A stretch of 21,333 nt of DNA from a bacterium (GCA_028685295.1 JAQUEL010000027.1:1-21333); one strand, 5' to 3'; shown: positions 7,832-18,091, counted from the stretch's first letter. Notes: generated from the sequence alone by a model not told the origin. Program-made: numbers and translations.

Positions 7832-7855
7832 GCGCCCCGGGCTAGCTTGGGGCGC
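7832..7855 (+). promoter_or_regulatory. GC-rich stem-loop in the nadD leader
   Basis: The arms GCGCCCC (7832-7838) and GGGGCGC (7849-7855) pair perfectly across a 10-nt loop. The structure lies between the predicted transcription start (about 7820) and the nadD ribosome site (AGGATAGGG). It is not followed by a run of T, only TAATTATG, so it is a poor intrinsic terminator. It could stabilise the 5' end, act as an attenuator, or terminate some read-through from the lipid-kinase gene. I do not recognise it as a known riboswitch class. Confidence 0.5.
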
Positions 7856-7882
7856 TAATTATGCCTGAAGAGGATAGGGTCT

Positions 7883-8479
7883 ATGACCGGTTTAGGCATT
7901 ATGGGTGGTATATTCGACCCCATTCATAACGGGCATCTGGCTGCTGCAGAGGCGGCACGCGAGCATTGTAAACTTGACAGAGTAATCTTTGTCCCGGCAG
8001 GTAATCCACCGCATAGGTTGAGTATGCCTGCAGCCGGCGCTGAGGATAGATATCTGTTGACAGCGCTGGCGGTTGCCGGTAATCCCTATTTTAGCGTATC
8101 AAGGGTAGAATTAGACAGGCCGGGTCCTTCATACGCCTACGATACGGTGGACCATTTCCGACGGTTATATAAACCGGAGCGGGTATATTTTATTACCGGT
8201 ATGGATGCTGTATTGGAGGTCGAAAGTTGGTACCGGGCAAGTGATCTAATGTCCCTTTGCCGTTTTATAGCCGTCACTCGTCCCGGATATACAATAGATG
8301 AACTGGCACGGCGGGTATCCAGAGAATATCTGCCGATGATAGAAGTGATTACTACTCCGGGTATAAATATCTCATCTACAACCATTAGGGAGAGATTGCG
8401 CACGGGAAGATCGATTAACTATCTGGTACCGGATATTGTAGCGGATTACATACTGAAGGAGGGGCTTTACGTTAACTAA
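7883..8479 (+). CDS. nadD: Nicotinate-nucleotide adenylyltransferase NadD
   Basis: It converts nicotinate mononucleotide and ATP to deamido-NAD and pyrophosphate, a late step of NAD synthesis in the cytosol. At 198 aa it is of usual length. The nucleotidyltransferase signature GGIFDPIHNGHL (8-19) holds the two histidines of the HxGH motif. FVPAGNPPHR follows, then YFITGMDAVLEVESWY in the middle and the C-terminal ISSTTIR (163-169), which binds phosphate. The ATG at 7883 follows GAGGATAGGG. An earlier ATG at 7861 is out of frame. It has its own strong promoter at 7785-7813. Unlike many Firmicutes, it is followed not by yqeK and rsfS but by a protein kinase and the ATP synthase genes. Confidence 0.96.
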   Translation: MTGLGIMGGIFDPIHNGHLAAAEAAREHCKLDRVIFVPAGNPPHRLSMPAAGAEDRYLLTALAVAGNPYFSVSRVELDRPGPSYAYDTVDHFRRLYKPERVYFITGMDAVLEVESWYRASDLMSLCRFIAVTRPGYTIDELARRVSREYLPMIEVITTPGINISSTTIRERLRTGRSINYLVPDIVADYILKEGLYVN

Positions 8480-8497
8480 ATTGATAGATGGTCCGGA

Positions 8498-8527
8498 TTG
8501 CAAATATGCCATCATATTTACTATATA
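8498..8527 (+). promoter_or_regulatory. Possible promoter before the kinase-atp genes
   Basis: In the 71-bp gap after nadD there is TTGCAA (8498-8503) and, after 18 bp, TATATA (8522-8527). Each hexamer matches the consensus at 4 of 6 positions. It could give the kinase and ATP synthase genes an additional start, on top of read-through from the nadD promoter. The evidence is only moderate. Confidence 0.35.
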
Positions 8528-8550
8528 TATGTAGCTGAGGAGAGGATCAT

Positions 8551-9729
8551 ATGGCTTTTAGTGGAGATAAGGCTGTTGAGTTTCTCAAGCCGGGCACCGT
8601 TCTCCGTAACAGATATCGGATAATCTCTGTCGTTCAGAAGGGTGCTTACGGTATAGTATATAAAGCAGAAGATTTGAAGACCTCTTCAATCCATGCTGTT
8701 AAGGAGATGATCAGTAACTTTACAGAACCTTCAGATCGGGAAAAGGCAAGGCTCTTTTTTGAGAGAGAGGCACGATTGCTCTCGCAGATAACTCATGAGA
8801 GCATACCACATCTATATAATTACTTTGCGGATAACGGTATCTATTATCTGGTAATGGATTATGTTGAGGGCATAAACCTGTCACAATTAGTCTCTCGTTA
8901 CAAAGGTAAATATCTGTCTGAGAGAGAGGTTCTGGAATGGGGCGCTCTGATCAGCGATATATTATCTTACTTGCATTCACTTCCGGAGCCGATAATCTTC
9001 AGAGATCTAAAACCCGCAAATGTGATGTTAACGCTGGATAAACGGATAGTCCTAGTGGATTTCGGTTTGGCCGGGATGATAAAGCAGAGCAAGAAAGGAG
9101 CTCCCAGAGGCGGCACTCCCGGATATGCCGCTCCTGAACAGTATATGGGTTATGCTGAGGCCAGAAGCGATGTCTATTCCCTGGGCGCTACAATGTACTA
9201 TATGCTGTCCAAGAAGAAACCGGATCGTCGGGGCAAGGCTGTCCAGGTTGAGCCGGTGCGTAAGCTGAATCCGTCGATATCGCCCATGACCAACGCACTG
9301 GTTATGAAAGCTATCGAATACGATATCAGCCATCGTTTTCAATCTGCGGAAGAGATGAGTGACAAGATCAGGGCTATTCTGGATTTGGGAACAGTTATCT
9401 GTCCCGACTGCAAGAGTATCAACCTGAAGGGGGCTCCGGTTTGCTTTGAGTGCGAAAACTGTTTGACTCAGGTAGAGCAGAATAATGTCTTCAATGGGCA
9501 GGCGTTTGTATTTCGCTCCGGCCAGCAGGCCGGTAATCCTGAGGAGTTGCTTGCCATTGCTGAGAATAATCCGGAGGATGGTATTTATCATCTCAAACAG
9601 GGCCATTTTGAAAGTTGGTTTGAGTATATAGGAGAAGAGCAGTTAGCGAGAATTGCCAGACGCATGCGAGTGCAGGGTGGAAATATGGAAGAAAGCTTGA
9701 AAAAGTTCTTGAAATATGCCAGATTATAG
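8551..9729 (+). CDS. Hanks-type Ser/Thr protein kinase with C-terminal zinc ribbon
   Basis: This is a soluble eukaryotic-like protein kinase, 392 aa. The kinase domain spans about 20-275: glycine loop QKGAYGIVYKA (29-39), catalytic lysine K51 (HAVKEM), alphaC Glu near 73, catalytic loop FRDLKPAN with D152 and N157, DFG at 170-172, GTPGYAAPEQY (188-198) and SDVYSLG. The canonical HRD histidine is Phe150, a change compatible with activity. After the kinase come CPDC (284-287) and CFECENC (298-304), a zinc-ribbon-like motif, then a helical tail (about 329-392) with the pattern GHFESWFEYIGEEQLARIARR. There is no transmembrane or PASTA region, so it differs from PrkC/PknB. The start ATG follows GAGGAGAGGA-like sequence. 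It lies 16 bp upstream of atpZ, so it belongs to the ATP synthase transcript. Its targets are unknown. Confidence 0.93.
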   Translation: MAFSGDKAVEFLKPGTVLRNRYRIISVVQKGAYGIVYKAEDLKTSSIHAVKEMISNFTEPSDREKARLFFEREARLLSQITHESIPHLYNYFADNGIYYLVMDYVEGINLSQLVSRYKGKYLSEREVLEWGALISDILSYLHSLPEPIIFRDLKPANVMLTLDKRIVLVDFGLAGMIKQSKKGAPRGGTPGYAAPEQYMGYAEARSDVYSLGATMYYMLSKKKPDRRGKAVQVEPVRKLNPSISPMTNALVMKAIEYDISHRFQSAEEMSDKIRAILDLGTVICPDCKSINLKGAPVCFECENCLTQVEQNNVFNGQAFVFRSGQQAGNPEELLAIAENNPEDGIYHLKQGHFESWFEYIGEEQLARIARRMRVQGGNMEESLKKFLKYARL

Positions 9730-9745
9730 CAGGAGCTGATGCTGC

Positions 9746-9967
9746 ATGCGCCGAAATCGCGGTGTTGATTATAAGGGGGTTATAGATGCTGCCAGCGTAG
9801 GCATTGCCATGGTTCTAGCAACGGTTATCGGCTTTGGTATAGGTTATGTGTTGGATCGGCGTCTGGGCACGGAACCTTGGTTGACGGTATTATTTACGAT
9901 CGTGGGAATGATTGCAGGCATAATCAATCTTTTTGAAATTGCTGCTTCTTTGGGGAGAAGAAAGTGA
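9746..9967 (+). CDS. atpZ: F1Fo ATP synthase accessory protein AtpZ (gene 1 family)
   Basis: This small membrane protein of 73 aa has two predicted transmembrane helices (about 13-34 and 45-66). The family motif GYVLDRRLGTEPWLT (33-47) followed by GMIAGIINLFEI fits the ATPase_gene1/AtpZ family. Members sit at the head of atp operons and help Fo assembly, c-ring insertion or cation uptake. AGGAG lies 10 nt before the ATG, 16 bp after the kinase stop. Its last four bases overlap the GTG start of the next gene, so the two are likely translationally coupled. Confidence 0.88.
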   Translation: MRRNRGVDYKGVIDAASVGIAMVLATVIGFGIGYVLDRRLGTEPWLTVLFTIVGMIAGIINLFEIAASLGRRK

Positions 9968-10275
9968 TCTCTTTGTCGGTGCTCTTTATAAGTCTGATAA
10001 TGGGTCTTTGTATAGGTATGTTCGGGTTATGGTTGTTGCATATCATAACATCAGGGATTGAACGCAAGGAACATTTCAATTGCGTTAAAGCGATAGTATT
10101 ATATTTCGGGCGTTTTTTACTCTATACCGTCGGGCTGGCGGTCTTGGTATTATGGCTGCATCTCAATCTGGTGATAATGCTGGCCGGTATTATCCTGGTG
10201 GATATCGTATATGTAATTATCAACTATAGAAAATCACGGTGGAAAGGGGCGAAAAGAGATGCACGGCGCCTTTGA
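9964..10275 (+). CDS. atpI: ATP synthase subunit I-like membrane protein
   Basis: This 103-aa protein has three predicted transmembrane segments (about 3-27, 44-64, 68-87) and a basic C-terminus (RKSRWKGAKRDARR). Position between atpZ and atpB and size fit AtpI, which aids c-ring assembly. The sequence is not a clear AtpI: the first helix with GMFGLWLLHII and an arginine in the second helix (R50, YFGRFLLY) also recall AtpR of N-type ATPases, so subfamily is uncertain. The start is GTG at 9964, inside the atpZ stop (GTGA overlap). The 3' end overlaps atpB by 17 bp, so coupled translation is likely across all three. Confidence 0.75.
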   Translation: MISLSVLFISLIMGLCIGMFGLWLLHIITSGIERKEHFNCVKAIVLYFGRFLLYTVGLAVLVLWLHLNLVIMLAGIILVDIVYVIINYRKSRWKGAKRDARRL

Positions 10276-10978
10276 AACCCCTGTTTTAATCAATATTCCC
10301 GGTATTCCGGCAATTATTACCATGACCTGGCTGGCCATGCTCGTTCTCATTGTTCTCAGCCTGGCGGTTAGAAGAAGGTTATCTGTGGTGCCGGGACCAC
10401 TTCAAAATGCTTTTGAATTCATTATGGAATTCTTCACGCATATGGTTGAAACTATTATGGGCCCGGCGGGTGCCGGCTTTATTCCCTTTTTGGGAACGCT
10501 CTTTCTGCTGATATTGATATGCAATATTATGGGCATAGTACCGGGTTTGAGCGCTCCGACTGCTTCACTCAACACCACTGTGGCTTTAGCGTTGGTAGTG
10601 TTCATAGCCAGTCATTATTACGGTATAAAGAACCGTGGGCTCAAGGGATATATACGGCACTATACCGGGGATTCGATCTTTCTGGCGCCGCTGATGTTTT
10701 TCACACACTTTATCGGTGAGTTAGCCAGGCCTTTTTCACTGGCTGTAAGGCTCTTCGCCAATATAGTGGGGGATGATCTTTCGCTGGCTATTATCCTGAC
10801 CATTTTGCCGTTGATAGCCAAGCTAATATTGCCGCTGCTTTTACCGCCTTTTATGATGCTTATCGGAATGCTTATAGCTTTTATTCAGGCGCTGGTGTTT
10901 GCGATACTGGCAGCGATTTATATGGCTGATTTGGCGGGGTTTAGCGAAGCGAATGAGATATCTCAGAGCAATGAATAA
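10259..10978 (+). CDS. atpB: ATP synthase Fo subunit a
   Basis: This is the membrane stator channel subunit that passes ions to the c-ring, 239 aa with five or six hydrophobic helices. The essential arginine of the penultimate long helix is R164 in SLAVRLFAN (160-168). E154 (FIGELARP) lies on the same helix, and the last helix has IQALVFAILAAIYM with Q210. The short form matches Firmicutes subunit a. The start ATG overlaps the end of atpI. It is followed by 77 bp before atpE holding a stable hairpin, the largest gap inside the operon. Confidence 0.97.
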   Translation: MHGAFETPVLINIPGIPAIITMTWLAMLVLIVLSLAVRRRLSVVPGPLQNAFEFIMEFFTHMVETIMGPAGAGFIPFLGTLFLLILICNIMGIVPGLSAPTASLNTTVALALVVFIASHYYGIKNRGLKGYIRHYTGDSIFLAPLMFFTHFIGELARPFSLAVRLFANIVGDDLSLAIILTILPLIAKLILPLLLPPFMMLIGMLIAFIQALVFAILAAIYMADLAGFSEANEISQSNE

Positions 10979-10998
10979 ACAACTAAAGAAAGGAATAA

Positions 10999-11039
10999 TT
11001 TGAATGCAGAGGTGTAAAATTCGGAATTCTGCATTCGAA
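10999..11039 (+). promoter_or_regulatory. Long stem-loop between atpB and atpE
   Basis: The arms 10999-11010 and 11028-11039 form a 12-bp stem (core GAATGCAGA/TCTGCATTC is perfect; one outer pair is G-U in RNA) with a 17-nt loop. It ends just before the atpE ribosome site GGAGGTAGG (about 11043-11051). No T-run follows, so it is not a standard terminator. The c subunit is needed at about ten or more copies per complex, so an RNA element that protects or boosts the atpE part of the transcript would make sense. That role is inferred. Confidence 0.6.
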
Positions 11040-11055
11040 GCAGGAGGTAGGTAAG

Positions 11056-11322
11056 ATGGAAGGAAAGATTCTTTTCGGTGTAATTACCATGTTGACGGCT
11101 TCATTTTCGCTCTGCCTGGCAGCTATTGGAGCTGCTATTGCACAGGGAAAAGTTATAGCCAGGGGGCTTGAGGGGATGGCTAGAAATCCTGAAGCAGCCA
11201 GTGATATCCGAACCAGTATGATTCTGGGTATCGTTCTTATCGAGGCACTGGTTCTTTATGTGCTATTGATTTCTCTGCTGCTTTTGTTTGCCAATCCTAT
11301 GTACGCCAGAATTTTTGGTTGA
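11056..11322 (+). CDS. atpE: ATP synthase Fo subunit c
   Basis: This is the rotor-ring proteolipid, 88 aa, a hairpin of two membrane helices joined by the polar loop ARNPEAASD (42-50). The ion-binding carboxylate is E63 in helix 2 (VLIEALVLY) and Q30 lies opposite in helix 1. Na+-specific rings typically carry Ser-Thr after this Glu (ESTGIY in Ilyobacter). Here it is Ala-Leu with Tyr68, as in proton-type rings, so H+ coupling is more likely. The usual GxGxGxG of helix 1 reads A23-x-G25-x-A27-x-A29. A strong ribosome site (GGAGGTAGG) precedes the ATG, fitting a high copy number. Confidence 0.97.
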   Translation: MEGKILFGVITMLTASFSLCLAAIGAAIAQGKVIARGLEGMARNPEAASDIRTSMILGIVLIEALVLYVLLISLLLLFANPMYARIFG

Positions 11323-11336
11323 GAGGTTGAATAGTC

Positions 11337-11828
11337 TTGTTTGAGATCGACTGGAAATTATTGCTGGTGCAGATGGGCAATTTTCTATTTCTTCTGATTA
11401 TATTGCGCTTGATATTGTTCAAGCCTCTCAGTGAGATATTAGCCAGAAGAAATGCTGAAATCCATGGCCTTTTATCGCATGCATCCAAAGAGAAAACGAA
11501 GGCTGAGAGATTGCGTCATGATTATGAAGCGAAGATAGCATCTGCCTCAGAAGAGGCTCAGCGCATAGTAAGTCGGGCCAACCAGACGGGAGAGACTATA
11601 CGCAATGAGATCAGGCTTAAAACCGAGCAGGAACGTGCCAAGTTGATGGAATTAACCAGGGGTGAATTGGAAGAACAGCGGCGTGTTGTCGAGGAGCAAT
11701 TAAGAGAGAAAGCCTCTGAGATGTCCGTCGATATTGCTGCCAGGGTCCTCTCCGATATGCTGGATGAAGAGGGCAGAAGGCATCTGACGGAGGAAATGAT
11801 AAAGAGGGTTAAAAATGGCGACCGATAA
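11337..11828 (+). CDS. atpF: ATP synthase subunit b
   Basis: This is the peripheral stalk subunit, 163 aa. A single N-terminal membrane helix (about 9-27, LVQMGNFLFLLIILRLILF) is followed by FKPL and a long charged, heptad-like coiled coil (about 35-140) rich in Glu, Arg and Lys, the usual form of subunit b. The best start is TTG at 11337, giving MFEIDWKLL, with AGAGGTTGA upstream; no ATG lies at the family start point. It ends inside the atpH start (14-bp overlap), implying coupled translation. A single b gene is present, so a homodimer is expected. Confidence 0.95.
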   Translation: MFEIDWKLLLVQMGNFLFLLIILRLILFKPLSEILARRNAEIHGLLSHASKEKTKAERLRHDYEAKIASASEEAQRIVSRANQTGETIRNEIRLKTEQERAKLMELTRGELEEQRRVVEEQLREKASEMSVDIAARVLSDMLDEEGRRHLTEEMIKRVKNGDR

Positions 11829-12342
11829 AAGCTATGCCAGAGCTGTTTTTGAGCTGGGGCAGAGCCGTGACAGATTAGATGCTTATGGTGACGGCTTGGC
11901 CAGGGCGGCCGATATCTTGAAGCAATATCCGGAACTGGTGGAGTTTTTCAATACTCCATCTATCTCGGATGCGGAGAAGAAGAGACTGGTTGAAGATATC
12001 AGCGAGGGGCATGTTCCGATGACGATCCTACGCCTACTCTACTTACTGATAGATAAGGGACGGGTCTCTTTGCTTTCCAAAATAAAGAATGAGTATGACA
12101 AAATGGTCCTGGCTTCCTGCAACAGGATCGTTTGTCGGGTTGCTGTGGCAGCGGAGTTGAAGGATTATAATGAACTGACCGAGTATCTATCCGGAGTGAC
12201 CGGAGCGGAAGTGATACTGGAAGTTTCAGTTGATCCTTCTCTTCTGGGAGGTTTTGTAGCTCGTGCAGGAGACAGAATAATTGATGCCAGCATCAAGGGT
12301 AATCTAAATAAAATGCGACAGAGCATCTGGCAGGGAGTGTGA
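11815..12342 (+). CDS. atpH: ATP synthase subunit delta
   Basis: This 175-aa F1 subunit joins the peripheral stalk to the alpha3beta3 head. It begins [11 protein letters not shown] (the usual YA.ALfe motif), has a helical N-terminal domain including FFNTPSIS and [14 protein letters not shown], and ends with the conserved [28 protein letters not shown]. Length is typical (about 175-180). The ATG lies within the end of atpF, and the stop TGA immediately abuts the atpA start region. Confidence 0.96.
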   Translation: MATDKSYARAVFELGQSRDRLDAYGDGLARAADILKQYPELVEFFNTPSISDAEKKRLVEDISEGHVPMTILRLLYLLIDKGRVSLLSKIKNEYDKMVLASCNRIVCRVAVAAELKDYNELTEYLSGVTGAEVILEVSVDPSLLGGFVARAGDRIIDASIKGNLNKMRQSIWQGV

Positions 12343-12347
12343 GTGGT

Positions 12348-13870
12348 ATGCCGCTTTCAGCGGAAGAAATAAGCTCTGTCATAAAACGACAGATAGAGCG
12401 TTATGCGGTCGAAATAGAGGAAACAGAGATAGGTACCGTTATTCAAGCTGGAGATGGTATAGCCACGCTGTATGGCTTGGACAATGTTATGTCCGGAGAA
12501 TTGCTCTCCTTCCCTGACGGTATTTACGGTATGGCCTTGAACCTTGAAGAGGAGATGGTGGGCAGCGTTCTGTTTGCCTCTACTTCCAGGATCAAGGAGG
12601 GGGATGTTGTTCATCGTACCGGGCGTGTGGTCGAGGTGCCGGTGGGCGATTCTCTTGTGGGACGCGTTGTCAACGCTTTGGGATATCCTATAGACGGCCT
12701 GGGGCACATGCGCATAGAGCGCTATCGTCCGGTGGAAGCCCCGGCTCCGGGCGTAGTGGATAGAACTCCGGTCAAGGCCCCTTTGCATACGGGTATCAAG
12801 TCTGTTGATGCGCTTGTTCCCATCGGACGCGGGCAGCGTGAACTAATAATTGGCGACAGGCAAACCGGAAAAACGGCTTTGGCCATAGATACCGTTCTCA
12901 GCCAGCAAGGCCGTGGTGTTACCTGTATATATGTGGCTGTGGGCCAAAAAGAGACGACAGTAGCTCAGGTGGTAGAGGTATTGCGACGTGAAGGTGCTAT
13001 GGATTATACTATAGTGGTATCCGCTTCAGCCAGCGAGGCCGCTCCGCTGCAGTACCTGGCCCCTTACTCAGGTTGTGCCATGGCCGAAGAAGTAATGTAC
13101 AACGGCGGCGATGCACTGATAATTTATGACGATCTCTCCAAACATGCCAAAGCATATCGTGAAATGTCTCTCTTGCTTCGTCGCCCACCGGGACGCGAGG
13201 CCTATCCGGGAGATATTTTCTATTTGCATTCCAGATTGTTGGAGAGAGCTGCTAATCTCAGGCCGGAATTAGGTGGTGGATCGATGACGGCATTACCCAT
13301 TGTCGAGACGCTGGGAGGAGATGTATCGGCTTATATACCTACGAATGTGATCTCCATTACCGATGGTCAAATATTTCTTGAGGCCGATCTTTTCTATTCC
13401 GGCATACGCCCGGCTATTAATGTAGGCCTCTCCGTATCACGTGTCGGCGGGTCTGCTCAAACCAGGGCCATGAAACAGGTGGCGCACCGTTTGCGGTTGG
13501 ATCTGGCCCAGTACAGGGAATTGGCGGCATTTGCTCAGTTTGCCGCCGAATTAGATAAGGTTACACGTGCTCAGCTGAGCCGCGGGGAGCATATCGTAGA
13601 GGTGCTGAAGCAGCCTCAATATCAACCCATGGATCTGGCTGAGGAGGTTATTTCTATATTTATGGCTGTAAACGGTTATCTGGATGATTTAGAGCTGAGG
13701 CAGGTTGCGGACTTTGTCAACGGTTTTCTCCATTTTGCTGCGGCGGAGTTTCCATATATATCACAGAGTATCAATGAGAAGAAGGTGATCGATCCGGAGA
13801 CGGAAACGGCGCTACAAAGAGCCGTAAAGACCTTCAAGGACAGATTTACCGGAGGTGAAACTACTAAATA

Positions 13871-13871
<1 letters not shown>
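12348..13871 (+). CDS. atpA: ATP synthase F1 subunit alpha
   Basis: This is the non-catalytic nucleotide-binding subunit, 507 aa from the chosen start. It carries the P-loop GDRQTGKTA (169-177), [20 protein letters not shown], the [20 protein letters not shown] signature, and [13 protein letters not shown], whose Arg acts as the arginine finger at the catalytic site. All expected domains are full length. The frame also opens at GTG 12339, but that codon directly follows GGGAG (12333-12337), too close for initiation. ATG 12348 lies 10 nt after it and gives [12 protein letters not shown], matching the family N-terminus. The TAA stop shares a base with the atpG ATG. Confidence 0.97.
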
Positions 13872-16127
<2,256 letters not shown>

Positions 16128-16130
16128 GTT

Positions 16131-16544
16131 ATGGCAACATCTTCCGGCATGATCAATGTCAGCGTTGTTATTCCGGAGCGCATTGTCTTTTCCGGTAAGG
16201 CTACATATATCAGCTTGCCCGGGCAGGAGGGTGTGGTAGGTGTTTTACCCGGACACACCAGGCTGGTGCTGGCTCTGAATATCGGTGAACTGGTGATAAA
16301 AACACCGGAGGGAACGAGGAAGGTCGCTATTGGCGGCGGCTTTGCTCTGGTAGAGAAGGATAGAGTCAGTGTTGCGGCAAAGGTTGCCGAATTGGCGGAG
16401 GAGATAGATATTCGCCGGGCCGAAGAGGCTAAGCGTCGAGCTGAGGAAGCTTTGGCAAGGCAGGTTCCCGGCATTGATTTTGTTGGCCTGGAGGCGGCGC
16501 TGCATAGAGCCATAACCCGTATCAGAGTTGCCGACGGCAAATAA
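16131..16544 (+). CDS. atpC: ATP synthase F1 subunit epsilon
   Basis: This 137-aa rotor subunit regulates ATP hydrolysis. The N-terminal beta-sandwich is clear (VVIPERIVFSGKATYISLPGQEGVVGVLPGHTRLVLAL, with GGGFALVEKDRVSV further on). The C-terminal helical part EIDIRRAEEAKRRAEEAL (about residues 85-103) can act as the inhibitory arm. It starts 3 bp after atpD, with AGGAG inside the end of atpD. It closes the ATP synthase set. The 129 bp after it have no clear terminator, so transcription may continue into murA. Confidence 0.95.
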   Translation: MATSSGMINVSVVIPERIVFSGKATYISLPGQEGVVGVLPGHTRLVLALNIGELVIKTPEGTRKVAIGGGFALVEKDRVSVAAKVAELAEEIDIRRAEEAKRRAEEALARQVPGIDFVGLEAALHRAITRIRVADGK

Positions 16545-16673
16545 CATTTTGGGATTGGCAGGAAAAGCAAGCGCCGGTAGAGAAGTTAAATAAACAACTA
16601 TTAAAACGGGAGAAACCAGAATATAAAACTTAGGAATAGCCGGCTTCTGATTTCGTCCACAGAGGAAAAGCTT

Positions 16674-17924
16674 TTGGAGAAGATAATTATTGGCGGTGGC
16701 AATCGTCTTTGCGGAGAGGTTCTGATAAGCGGAGCGAAGAATGCAGCCTTACCCATCATGGCTGCTTCTTTATTGGCTTCTACAACCAGCACGTTGAATA
16801 ACATTCCCAGACTGACGGATATCTCTACCATGATAGATGTTCTCAACGAATTTAGCGTCAAGGTTATAACTACCGGGAATCGCCTGGTCGTTTCTCCTGA
16901 GAATTTTGCCTTAAGTCTGGTGCCTTATGAATTAATGAAGAAGATGCGTGCCTCCGTTTTGGTGGTCGGTCCTCTTTTAGCACGCTTCGGCTCTGCCAAA
17001 GTCTCTCTGCCCGGCGGCTGTGCTATCGGTTCCAGGCCGATAGACCTGCATATCAAAGGTTTTCAGGCATTGGGAGCCGAGGTTTCCATGGAACACGGCT
17101 ATATTCATGTTTGGGCCGATAAGCTGTACGGCGGACGTATTTACCTGGATATCCCCAGTGTAGGAGCAACGGAAAATATTATGATGGCTGCATCGCTGGC
17201 TGATGGCAGGACAATTATTGAGAATGTGGCTGAAGAGCCGGAGATTGTAGATCTGGCTAATTTCCTGAATTCTATGGGTGCCTGTATAAAGGGTGCAGGT
17301 ACCAATATAATCGAGATAGAGGGCGTGGAATCTCTGCATGGTGTGGAATATACCATTATTCCGGACAGAATAGAGGCCGGAACTTATGCTGTAGTGGCTG
17401 CCATCAGCAAGGGTGAGGTTAGAATACGGCATATCAATCTTGATCATCTTAAGCCTATAATCACCAAGTTGAAGGATGCAGGCATTCATATCGAAGAGAT
17501 GGAAAATGGAGTTCTGGTAGCCGTTCGAAATGGATTAAACGCCGTAGATGTCAAGACTCTACCGTATCCCGGTTTCCCCACCGACATGCAGGCGCCATTG
17601 ATGGCCCTGATGTCTCTTGCTGACGGCATCAGCGTCTTTACAGAAACCATTTTTGAGAACAGATTCATGCATGTCAGTGAGATGAAGCGTATGGGTGCGG
17701 ATATCAGAGTGGAGGGGCATAGTGCCATTGTCAGAGGCGTAGAACGTTTGACCGGAGCGCAGGTAACCGCCCCTGACCTCAGAGCCGGCGTGGCTCTGAT
17801 ACTGGCTGGCCTGGCTGCCGAAGGTGTTACCGAGATCACGGGTATAGAGCATATAGATCGCGGTTATGAAGATATAGAATCTAAGTTGACGGGCCTGGGA
17901 GCTATTATCAGTCGGTCGGCATAG
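16674..17924 (+). CDS. murA: UDP-N-acetylglucosamine 1-carboxyvinyltransferase MurA
   Basis: This cytosolic enzyme transfers enolpyruvate from PEP to UDP-GlcNAc, the first committed step of peptidoglycan synthesis. It has 416 aa, the usual length. Key sites are SGAKNAALP (19-27; K22 and N23), the active-site loop LPGGCAIGSRP with the catalytic (fosfomycin-target) Cys at 116, and the C-terminal GYEDIESKL. The start is TTG at 16674, 7 nt after AGAGGA (16661-16666); it gives MEKIIIGGGNRLCGEV, which aligns with the family start, and no ATG lies closer. It is 129 bp downstream of atpC, a common neighbour of atp operons in Firmicutes. I saw no strong promoter of its own. Confidence 0.97.
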   Translation: MEKIIIGGGNRLCGEVLISGAKNAALPIMAASLLASTTSTLNNIPRLTDISTMIDVLNEFSVKVITTGNRLVVSPENFALSLVPYELMKKMRASVLVVGPLLARFGSAKVSLPGGCAIGSRPIDLHIKGFQALGAEVSMEHGYIHVWADKLYGGRIYLDIPSVGATENIMMAASLADGRTIIENVAEEPEIVDLANFLNSMGACIKGAGTNIIEIEGVESLHGVEYTIIPDRIEAGTYAVVAAISKGEVRIRHINLDHLKPIITKLKDAGIHIEEMENGVLVAVRNGLNAVDVKTLPYPGFPTDMQAPLMALMSLADGISVFTETIFENRFMHVSEMKRMGADIRVEGHSAIVRGVERLTGAQVTAPDLRAGVALILAGLAAEGVTEITGIEHIDRGYEDIESKLTGLGAIISRSA

Positions 17925-18091
17925 ATTAAGCCGGGAGAGAGTGCTTTGTGGACCATTGCCGAAGCTTGAAAGATAGAAGCCAAGGTTCGAATTTTAGTAG
18001 TTCAGGTAGGTTGCTGAGGTTTGTAGCAGTAAGTTTTAAACGTAGAAGCTTAGGGAAATATTAATATAGTTTAGCTAAGGTGGTGGCGTAC

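Noticed and set aside
11056-11322. Na+-coupled ATP synthase
   Set aside because: Subunit c lacks the Ser-Thr that follows the ion-binding Glu in Na+ rings (EALVLY rather than ESTGIY); Gln30 and Tyr68 alone also occur in proton-type rings.
16545-16673. Separate promoter or terminator between atpC and murA
   Set aside because: TATAAA at 16622-16627 has no acceptable -35 at 16-18 bp, and no GC stem with a T-run was seen; the 129-bp gap is left unassigned.
17925-18091. Promoter for the beta-barrel gene
   Set aside because: TATAGT (18065-18070) is present but no -35 element is found at the right distance; other hexamer pairs were poor.
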